Positions 35,819 to 42,611 of a DNA stretch of 64,000 nt are shown here, one piece after another; positions within the stretch are counted from its first letter, which is position 1, and every line of letters starts with the position of its first letter. The stretch comes from Nocardia niwae NBRC 108934 = DSM 45340 (lineage in GTDB: Bacteria > Actinomycetota > Actinomycetes > Mycobacteriales > Mycobacteriaceae). The position numbers were made by a program, and so were the translations under genes. The stretch spans positions 682,001-746,000 of the forward strand of contig NZ_BDCK01000015.1 in NCBI RefSeq assembly GCF_001613465.1, in the 5' to 3' direction. The notes below the pieces were generated by a model. It made no database searches and was not told where the DNA came from. It saw only the letters and a program-made list of their open reading frames with translations.

Positions 35819-35836
35819 CATGTCGAACCGAAATAT
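35819..35836. promoter_or_regulatory. Motif-1-like element before kshA
   Basis: CATGTCGAACCGAAATAT matches motif 1 at 14 of 18 positions, including the run CGAAATAT. It lies 36 bp before the kshA start in the hsaB-kshA gap. Confidence 0.5.
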
Positions 35837-35872
35837 CGAGGTGACAAACGTGCGCGAATTGTGGAGGAACCG

Positions 35873-37015
35873 ATGACTACCGACACCGAGGTCCGAGTGA
35901 TCGACGCGGGCGCTCCGCCCGCCCGGTACGCGCGCGGCTGGCACTGCCTGGGCCTCGCGCGGGACTTCCGGGACGGTGAACCGCACACCGTCGAGATCTT
36001 CGGCACCGAACTGGTCGTGTTCGCCGGGGCGGGCGGGGAACTCCACGTTTTGGATGCCTACTGCAGGCACATGGGCGGGAACCTGGGCGACGGCCGGATC
36101 AAGGGGGACTCGATCGCCTGCCCGTTCCACGACTGGCGCTGGGGCGGCAACGGCCGCTGCACCGGCATCCCCTACGGCCGCCGCGTTCCACCCCGGGCGC
36201 GGACCCGCTCATGGCCGACCCTGGAGCAGAACAAGCAGCTGTTCGTATGGAACGACCCCGAGGGCAATCCACCCCCGGAACAGGTCACGATCCCGCGCAT
36301 CGAGGGCGCGTTCAGCGACGAGTGGACCGAGTGGACCTGGAACACCATGACGATCGACGGCGCGAACTGCCGCGAGGTCATCGACAACGTGGTGGACATG
36401 GCGCACTTCTTCTACGTGCACTTCGGGTTCCCCACCTACTTCAAGAACGTCTTCGAGGGTCACATCGCCAGTCAGTACATGACGTCGGTGTCGCGCGAGG
36501 ACATGATGGGGGAGACCGCTAAGGCGTTGGGCGGCAAGAACGTCCTGCACTCCGACGCCTCGTACTACGGCCCGTCCTACATGATCGATCACCTGCGCAG
36601 CGAGAGCGCGGGACTGACGGTCGAGGGCGTGCTCATCAACTGCCACTACCCGGTGTCACCGACGAAGTTCGTGCTGCAATACGGCGCGATCGTGAAGAAA
36701 CCGCACGGTGTGTCGCCGGAGCAGGCCGAGGACATCGCGGCGAAGTTCGCGGGCGGTCTGGGCCGCGGCTTCGAACAGGACGCCGCGATCTGGCAGCGCA
36801 AGACCCGCATCGACAATCCACTGCTGTGCGAGGAGGACGGGCCCGTCTACCAGCTGCGCCGCTGGTACGAGCAGTTCTACACCGATGCGGCCGAGGTCGA
36901 CCCGAAGATGACCGACCGCTTCGAGTTCGAGGTCGACACCACCCGCGCGGTCACGGCCTGGGAAGCGGAGGTCGCCGAGAATCTCGCTGGGCAGCGCGCC
37001 GCCGCCGGATCCTGA
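35873..37015 (+). CDS. kshA: 3-ketosteroid 9-alpha-hydroxylase, oxygenase component
   Basis: A 380-residue Rieske oxygenase that hydroxylates C9 of 3-ketosteroids, opening ring B once KstD has acted. The Rieske ligands are C64, H66, C83 and H86 (CRH...CPFH); mononuclear iron ligands H178 and H183 lie in DMAHFFYVH. Blocks such as ARGWHCLG, FKNVFEGHIASQY and RRWYEQFY are characteristic of KshA. ATG 35873 follows GGAGGAACCG. It leads an operon with a small cysteine protein, kshB and hsaC. Confidence 0.95.
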   Translation: MTTDTEVRVIDAGAPPARYARGWHCLGLARDFRDGEPHTVEIFGTELVVFAGAGGELHVLDAYCRHMGGNLGDGRIKGDSIACPFHDWRWGGNGRCTGIPYGRRVPPRARTRSWPTLEQNKQLFVWNDPEGNPPPEQVTIPRIEGAFSDEWTEWTWNTMTIDGANCREVIDNVVDMAHFFYVHFGFPTYFKNVFEGHIASQYMTSVSREDMMGETAKALGGKNVLHSDASYYGPSYMIDHLRSESAGLTVEGVLINCHYPVSPTKFVLQYGAIVKKPHGVSPEQAEDIAAKFAGGLGRGFEQDAAIWQRKTRIDNPLLCEEDGPVYQLRRWYEQFYTDAAEVDPKMTDRFEFEVDTTRAVTAWEAEVAENLAGQRAAAGS

Positions 37016-37026
37016 GCGGGATCGTG

Positions 37027-37254
37027 ATGGAACGGGTTACCTGCCGTACCTGCGAAACCTGCGTGCTGGTCGAGAAGTACAGCCCGCAGCACACCAGCGT
37101 GCAGTGGACCGCAGACGCCGTGGCGGCGTGCGCCGAGTTCGCCGGAGCGGACAGCACGCGCGTGCGCACCTGCGTCGCGCTGCGCGACAGCATCGATGCC
37201 GCCGTCGCCTGCGGTCGCATCGACATCGGCACGCGGGACGGAGATGCGCCGTGA
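37027..37254 (+). CDS. Small six-cysteine protein between kshA and kshB
   Basis: A 75-residue protein with an N-terminal CxxCxxC (C6, C9, C12) and further cysteines C35, C49 and C62. I do not recognise a family. The pattern suggests metal or Fe-S binding or a redox role. It begins 11 bp after kshA and ends at the start of the kshB region (its stop overlaps GTG 37251), so it is made with the 9-alpha-hydroxylase. A role in cluster assembly or electron transfer for Ksh is inference. Confidence 0.7.
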   Translation: MERVTCRTCETCVLVEKYSPQHTSVQWTADAVAACAEFAGADSTRVRTCVALRDSIDAAVACGRIDIGTRDGDAP

Positions 37255-37295
37255 GTGCGGCGCACGCCGTGGACGGCCGGAGAGGAGACACAACA

Positions 37296-38369
37296 GTGGA
37301 TCGGGCGGCCGTGCTGCCGACGCGGATTCCCGGCGACACCGACAGCAACCAGGGCGCTGTCCTGCCGCTGCGGGTGGTGCGGGTGATCGAGGAGACCGAC
37401 GACGCGGTCTCGCTGGAACTGGATCCGGCCACCGGGCGGTCGAATTCGATCGCCTACCGGGCTGGTCAGTTCCTGACCCTGCGGATACCGAGTGAGCTGA
37501 CGGGCTCGGTGAGCCGGTGTTACTCCCTGTCCAGTGCGCCACACGAGGAAGGGCCGCTGAAGGTCACCGTCAAGCGAACGCCAGACGGCTACGGATCCAA
37601 CTGGCTGTGCGACAACGCCGTCGCGGGAACGGTTCTCGACGCGCTGCCGCCCGCCGGTGTGTTCACCCCCGCGTCGCTCGACGACGACGTGCTGTTGTTC
37701 GCGGCAGGCAGTGGGATCACCCCGGTGCTGTCGATCCTGAAATCGATACTGGCAGCCGGGGCCGGGCACTGCACGCTGATCTACGCCAACCGCGACGAAC
37801 GATCGGTGATCTTCGCCGCCGAACTCGCCGACCTCGCGGCCCGGTATCCCGGCCGCCTGGTCGTGGTGCACTGGCTGGAGAGCCTGCAAGGGCTGCCCAC
37901 CCGCGCGCAGCTCGCGGCGCTGGCCGGACCGTGGTCCGAGCGCGAAGCGTTCGTCTGCGGCCCCGGTCCCTTCATGGACGCGGTCTCCGCAGCGCTGATC
38001 GGGCTGGGCGCCGGGCGCGTGCACGTCGAGAAATTCGTGTCGCTCACCGGCAACCCGTTCGAGAGCGCCGTCCCGGAACCGGCCGACTCCGGCGACAGCG
38101 CCGCGGTCGAAGTCGAACTCGACGGCGAGACGCGCGAACTTCCGTGGCCACGCGAGCAGGTCCTGCTCGACGTCCTGCTGGCCCATGGGCTGGCGGCGCC
38201 CTACTCCTGCCGTGAGGGCGCCTGCAGCGCCTGCACCTGCCGAGTCGTCTCGGGGCAGGTGGAGATGCGGCACAACGAAGTTCTCGACGAGGCCGATCTG
38301 GCCGACGGATACGTGCTGGCCTGCCAGGCGGTCCCGGTCACCGACACGGTGCAAGTCACCTATTCCTGA
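37296..38369 (+). CDS. kshB: 3-ketosteroid 9-alpha-hydroxylase, reductase component
   Basis: A 357-residue reductase passing electrons from NADH to KshA. An FAD-binding barrel (RCYSLSSAP), an NAD-binding fold (GSGITPVLSIL) and a C-terminal ferredoxin with C305, C310, C313 and C343 appear in the order typical of KshB, whose length is also about 358. GTG 37296 has GAGGAG 8-9 bases upstream; GTG 37251, overlapping the small gene, would add 15 residues. hsaC follows after 16 bp. Confidence 0.93.
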   Translation: MDRAAVLPTRIPGDTDSNQGAVLPLRVVRVIEETDDAVSLELDPATGRSNSIAYRAGQFLTLRIPSELTGSVSRCYSLSSAPHEEGPLKVTVKRTPDGYGSNWLCDNAVAGTVLDALPPAGVFTPASLDDDVLLFAAGSGITPVLSILKSILAAGAGHCTLIYANRDERSVIFAAELADLAARYPGRLVVVHWLESLQGLPTRAQLAALAGPWSEREAFVCGPGPFMDAVSAALIGLGAGRVHVEKFVSLTGNPFESAVPEPADSGDSAAVEVELDGETRELPWPREQVLLDVLLAHGLAAPYSCREGACSACTCRVVSGQVEMRHNEVLDEADLADGYVLACQAVPVTDTVQVTYS

Positions 38370-38385
38370 GGAGTACGACGAATCA

Positions 38386-39273
38386 ATGGCTGACATCGCC
38401 TCGCTCGGTTACGTCCGAGTCGCCATCGCCGATGCGGCGGCCTGGCGCGCCTTCGCCTTCGACGTGATGGGCTTCGCCCAGGCCACCGGACCGAATCCGG
38501 ACAGTCTGTATCTGCGGATGGACGAGCACGCCTACCGCTTCGAACTCGTTCCCGCCGAACAGGACCGGGTGCTGGCCGTGGGCTGGGAGGTGCGCGACTA
38601 CCGCGCGCTCGCCCGGGTGCGGCGAACACTGGAGCGGGCGGGTGTGGCTGTCACGCCACTGACCCAGGATCAGGTCGACGCACTGCGCGTGGAAGAGGCC
38701 TTCACCTTCACCGATCCCGCGGGCTTCACCGTCGAGGTCTTCCACGGTCCGGTCCTCGACCACAGCCCGGTCGTCACCGTGCACGGCAACCGTTTCGTCA
38801 CCGGGGGATTGGGCCTGGGTCATGTCGTGCTCCCGGTGCCCGACCTGGAGGAGGCGAACCGCTTCTATTGTGAGGTGCTCGGATTCCTGCCGCGTGGCTC
38901 GTTCCGGGTGCCCACCCCACCCGAGGCAGGGCCGGTTCGGGTGCGCTTCCTCGGGGTCAACCAGCGCCATCACAGCCTCGCGCTGATCCCCGGGACGCGC
39001 CCCGAGGGGCCCGGCCTGGTACACATCATGGTCGAGGTCGACCAGCTCGACTCCGTCGGCCGGGCCCTCGACCGCGTCATGCGGGCCGGCTACCCGCTGT
39101 CGTCGACCCTCGGCAGGCACACCAACGACAAGATGATCTCCTTCTACGTCCGCACCCCCGGCGGCTGGGATCTCGAATACGGCACCGAGGGCGTTCTGGT
39201 CGACGAAGCCACCTACAGCGCCGAGGAGATCACCGCCGACAGCTACTGGGGCCACGAATGGTCACGTGGCTGA
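38386..39273 (+). CDS. hsaC: Extradiol dioxygenase cleaving 3,4-DHSA
   Basis: A 295-residue type I extradiol dioxygenase with two VOC-type domains. Fe(II) ligands are H146 (GHVVLP), H196 (RHHSLAL) and E264 (WDLEYGT). HsaC opens the catechol ring A made by HsaAB; HsaD then hydrolyses the product. Length and ligand spacing fit HsaC/BphC. TGAGGAG precedes ATG 38386. It is the last large gene of the kshA operon. Confidence 0.92.
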   Translation: MADIASLGYVRVAIADAAAWRAFAFDVMGFAQATGPNPDSLYLRMDEHAYRFELVPAEQDRVLAVGWEVRDYRALARVRRTLERAGVAVTPLTQDQVDALRVEEAFTFTDPAGFTVEVFHGPVLDHSPVVTVHGNRFVTGGLGLGHVVLPVPDLEEANRFYCEVLGFLPRGSFRVPTPPEAGPVRVRFLGVNQRHHSLALIPGTRPEGPGLVHIMVEVDQLDSVGRALDRVMRAGYPLSSTLGRHTNDKMISFYVRTPGGWDLEYGTEGVLVDEATYSAEEITADSYWGHEWSRG

Positions 39274-39333
39274 CTCGGCGGTTCGGCCGCGCGGCGGGGT
39301 CCTAGACTGTCGACTCGAGGAGGAAGGACGCTG

Positions 39334-39480
39334 ATGAAGCGAAATCTGAACTGCCCCTGCGGGGAATCGATCGTCGGAACCGACGAGGACGATCTGGTGG
39401 CGAAGACGCAAGCCCACCTGGCGGAGAAACACCCCGGTCACGACTACTCGCGCGACGAGATCTTGTTCATCGCGTACTGA
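39334..39480 (+). CDS. DUF1059 small protein
   Basis: A 48-residue protein starting MKRNLNCPCGESIVGTDEDD with a GAGGAGGAAGG ribosome-binding site. CxC at residues 7-9 and HLAEKHPGH in the second half fit DUF1059 proteins, probably binding one metal ion. It follows hsaC by 60 bp and may share its transcript. Function unknown. Confidence 0.75.
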   Translation: MKRNLNCPCGESIVGTDEDDLVAKTQAHLAEKHPGHDYSRDEILFIAY

Positions 39481-39502
39481 TCGAGGAGGGTCGCGCCCGG
39501 CC

Positions 39503-40102
39503 TCACGGTCTCGGGCGCAAACCTTCGATCATGTGGGTGGTGGTCTCGTCCACCAGTTCGTCGGCGGTCTCCACGGCGATCACGCCCGAGCCGACGAAGG
39601 TGGCCAGACCTTGCAGCGCGGCGACCGCGGACAGCGCGATGCGCCGCGGATCGCCCGCGATCACTTCACCCCGCTTCTGCGCTTCGGCGATGAGCGCAAC
39701 CGGCGTCGCGAATGCCGCGTCCACGGCCCGCGACATCGCATCGCCCGCGGCGGGACTGTGCCTGCGCGCGAACATCAACGCGACGAGTTCCGAATTCTCG
39801 GTCGCGAAATGGAGATACGTGCGGGCGAGATCCCGGATGTGCCCGTCGGCCGAACTGGCGGCCGCCGTCTGCTCCAAAGCGGCGGCGAGACGTTGGAATC
39901 CGGACACCGCGATGGCGTCCAGGAGCGCTTGCTTGTCCTTGAAATGCCGGGTCGGAGCGGCGTGGCTGACTCCGACGTCACGGGCCAGTCCGCGCAGTGA
40001 CAGGCCGTCGACGCCGGACTCGCGCAGCGTCGCCTCAGCGCGCTGGAGCAACTCGGCGCGCAGGTCGCCGTGGTGGTAGGACCGGCTTCGCGTGATCGGC
40101 AT
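39503..40102 (-). CDS. TetR family transcriptional regulator
   Basis: A 199-residue repressor beginning MPITRSRSYHHGDLRAELL, with a helix-turn-helix ending VSHAAPTRHFKDKQALLDA and a WHG-type C-terminal domain. It is divergent from the YhgE/Pip-like membrane protein. The 65-bp gap before that gene's likely start holds a perfect nested dyad overlapping its promoter, so control of that gene is very likely. Confidence 0.92.
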   Translation of the reverse strand: MPITRSRSYHHGDLRAELLQRAEATLRESGVDGLSLRGLARDVGVSHAAPTRHFKDKQALLDAIAVSGFQRLAAALEQTAAASSADGHIRDLARTYLHFATENSELVALMFARRHSPAAGDAMSRAVDAAFATPVALIAEAQKRGEVIAGDPRRIALSAVAALQGLATFVGSGVIAVETADELVDETTTHMIEGLRPRP

Positions 40103-40121
40103 GGTGTATGCAGGATAACAA

Positions 40122-40160
40122 AATGTAGCCGTTGCCTACTTTGTAGGCAGTGACTACATT
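40122..40160 (+). promoter_or_regulatory. Promoter overlapped by nested TetR dyad; likely leaderless transcript
   Basis: Outer arms AATGTAG/CTACATT (40122-40128, 40154-40160) and inner arms TGCCTAC/GTAGGCA (40133-40139, 40143-40149) share one centre at 40141. A TTGCCT -35 (40132-40137), 17-bp spacer and TACATT -10 (40155-40160) are embedded. Transcription would start about at ATG 40168. Confidence 0.65.
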
Positions 40161-40167
40161 GACTCGC

Positions 40168-41466
40168 ATGACGGTTCGGACCTTCACCGCCCCGATCGCA
40201 GTGCTGACGGTCTTCGCGGCGCTGCTGGGCACGATGTACCTCGGCTACGCGAGCAATACCGAGAAGAACCTGCACGACTTCCCCATCGCCCTGGTCAATC
40301 AAGACGTCGGCGACACGCTCGACGGCAAACCCGCCAATGTCGGCGCCCAGATCACCGACGCGCTGGTCGCGGGTATGCCGGCGGAGAAGATCGACCTGCG
40401 CGTCGTCGGCATCGCCGAGGCGCGCACACAGTTGCAGCACGGTGCGGTCTACGGCGCCATCGTCATCCCGTCCGATTTCACCAAGCGGCTGGCGATTCTG
40501 GGCGCGGGCGCCGTGGTGCCCGGAGCGATCGAGCGCCCGGTGATCACGATCAACACCAACCCGCGCATCGGTCCCTACACCACCGGAATCATGCAGCGGA
40601 TCGCCGCTCGTGCGCTGACCCAGGTGGACGAGACCGTCGGCAAGAATCTGACCGACCAGGTGAACTCCGCCTTGGCCGCGGGGCCGGGCGCGCCGGTCGA
40701 GGTCAGTGGCGCCGCGCGCCTGATGCTCGCCGACCCGGTGCAGATCGTCACCGCGCCGTATCGTCCGATGGACGATGGGGCAGGTCAAGGGCTGGTCGCC
40801 TTCTTCTACACCTTGATCCTGCTGTTGGCGGGCTTCACCGGAGCCATGATCATCCACACCCTCGTCGACTCGGTCCTCGGTTTCACTCCCACCGAATACG
40901 GCCCGTGGTTCGTCCACCCGCCGGCCACCGGGATCTCCCGTTTCCGCACCTTGCTGGTGAAGTGGGCGGTCATCGTCACAGCGGCGCCGATTCTGTCCGG
41001 AATATTCCTCGCCGTCGCCGCGGCATTGCGGGTTCCACTGGGCAGCCCACTGCTGCTGTGGCTCTACGGCACACTCGCCATCGTCGCCGTCGGCGTGACC
41101 GCGCTGGCCGTCCTGGCCACCTTCGGGACCGCCGGCCTGCTGGTCAACCTGATCCTGTTCGTCGTTCTCGGCCTGCCGTCCTCGGCCGCCACGGTCCCGC
41201 TGGAAGCGACGCCCGTCTATATCGCGAAGTTGGCCGCGTTCGAACCGATGCACCAGATCTACCTGGCTGTGCGCGCCATCCTCTTCTTCGACGCCCACGC
41301 CGAAGCCGGTTTCGGTCTCGGACTGTGGATGACGCTGCTCGGTCTCGGAATCGGTGTGGTGCTCGGTGTCACGGCCACTTACGCCTACGACCGTCGCGGA
41401 CTGCACCGCGCGACAGCGCCCGGCGGCAGTACCCCGGTCGTAGGTGCGCCCGCCGTCGCCGGATGA
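40168..41466 (+). CDS. YhgE/Pip-like (ABC-2-type) membrane protein
   Basis: A 432-residue integral membrane protein. One N-terminal transmembrane helix (IAVLTVFAALLGTMYLGY) is followed by an extracytoplasmic domain of about 180 residues and then five or six helices from residue about 205. The layout matches YhgE/Pip and DUF3533-type transport proteins. ATG 40168 is chosen because an embedded promoter would start transcription there; GTG 40150 lies inside the operator. TetR control suggests an efflux or export role under inducer control. Confidence 0.82.
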   Translation: MTVRTFTAPIAVLTVFAALLGTMYLGYASNTEKNLHDFPIALVNQDVGDTLDGKPANVGAQITDALVAGMPAEKIDLRVVGIAEARTQLQHGAVYGAIVIPSDFTKRLAILGAGAVVPGAIERPVITINTNPRIGPYTTGIMQRIAARALTQVDETVGKNLTDQVNSALAAGPGAPVEVSGAARLMLADPVQIVTAPYRPMDDGAGQGLVAFFYTLILLLAGFTGAMIIHTLVDSVLGFTPTEYGPWFVHPPATGISRFRTLLVKWAVIVTAAPILSGIFLAVAAALRVPLGSPLLLWLYGTLAIVAVGVTALAVLATFGTAGLLVNLILFVVLGLPSSAATVPLEATPVYIAKLAAFEPMHQIYLAVRAILFFDAHAEAGFGLGLWMTLLGLGIGVVLGVTATYAYDRRGLHRATAPGGSTPVVGAPAVAG

Positions 41467-41740
41467 GTGGGAATCGGGTGGTCGGTCGCCGCTTTCGGAT
41501 CGGCCGAGGCCTCGGCCGAGCACGTGGCGTACCTGTGGGAGCTGATCGAGCGTTCCGGGAAGTCCGAGCACTGACGTTCGCCGGCCTGCGCAAGGCGGGT
41601 CGGGCGCAGTCGGAGATCGCGTAGTCGACTACTCGCGCCGACACTCCCGAAGCTGAGCAGACTGTTCGGTATGACGCAGGGGACATCCAGCGCACCCGCC
41701 ACCTGTGCGAGGACGATCGGCGCCACGATCGAGAACTGAC

Positions 41741-42499
41741 ATGGTGCTCATCGGCCACAACGCAGACACAACGTGTTTCCAGCTCACGTTGGTCGAGGAA
41801 TTCGCCCTGCGAAACGGCGGCAGGCAGCTCGACCTTCCACACATGGCGGAACGGGTGCTGACCTACCTCGCGTTGCTGGACCGGCCGGTCGCGCGCAGCC
41901 GCCTCGCCGGCGCACTGTGGCCCGGATGCACCGACAGCTGCGCGTCGAAGAGCCTGCGCACCGCGCTGTGGCGGCTCCGGCGCGTCCAGGAGGCGCTGGT
42001 GCAGATCGAGGGTGATCGACTCCACCTCGGGCACGGCGTATCCGTCGACCTGGCCGACCTGACCGATCTGACACACCGGCTCATCCACGACCCCGGGAGC
42101 GAGGATCTCGCGCGAGTGCCGCTGCTGCTCCAGCGTAGGGAGCTGCTACCGGACTGGGATGAGGACTGGGTGGTCGCCGACCGGGAGCGTTATCGATTGA
42201 GCCGGGTCACGGCACTCGAATCGGCTGCCCAGGCCCTGCTGGAACATCGGCAGACCGGCGCGGCGCTCATCGCGGCCTCGGCGGTCGTGCAGCAGGAGCC
42301 GTTACGGGAAAGCTCCCGCCGGATCGTCATCCAGATTCATCTCGCGCAAGGCAACGAGGCCGACGCGATCCGTGAGTACCGGCGCTATCGCGACTTGCTC
42401 GGAGCCGAGTTCGGTGCTGTGCCATCGTCTCGCATGGACGACCTGCTGCTGCGCATCCGCCGACGGAGATCCCGCCATGATCGACTCGCCTCCGTCTGA
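41741..42499 (+). CDS. BTAD/SARP-type transcriptional regulator
   Basis: A 252-residue protein with an N-terminal OmpR-like winged helix (ERVLTYLALLDRPVARSRLAGALWP...LRTALWRLRR). A bacterial transcriptional activator (BTAD) helical-repeat domain follows (QEPLRESSRRIVIQIHLAQGNEADAIREYRRYRDLL). Such SARP-like activators often control nearby genes. It stands 112 bp before the protease-hydrolase fusion. The region upstream (41467-41740) has only a short coding-like fragment. Confidence 0.85.
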   Translation: MVLIGHNADTTCFQLTLVEEFALRNGGRQLDLPHMAERVLTYLALLDRPVARSRLAGALWPGCTDSCASKSLRTALWRLRRVQEALVQIEGDRLHLGHGVSVDLADLTDLTHRLIHDPGSEDLARVPLLLQRRELLPDWDEDWVVADRERYRLSRVTALESAAQALLEHRQTGAALIAASAVVQQEPLRESSRRIVIQIHLAQGNEADAIREYRRYRDLLGAEFGAVPSSRMDDLLLRIRRRRSRHDRLASV

Positions 42500-42611
42500 G
42501 CCGGGGCGGGCCGGGAGACGCCGCGGTGACGCCGGGGAGACGCGGGCGCTCGATACTCCGCTGATAACAGCGGTGATCGCACCGAATCCGAGACGGCCAG
42601 GCGGGTGGGCG

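Noticed and set aside
41467..41574. Short coding-like frame after the YhgE/Pip-like gene (35 codons from GTG)
   Set aside because: It reads plausibly (SAEASAEHVAYLWELIERSG) but is short, lacks a ribosome-binding site and lies in otherwise non-coding DNA. It is at best a gene fragment.
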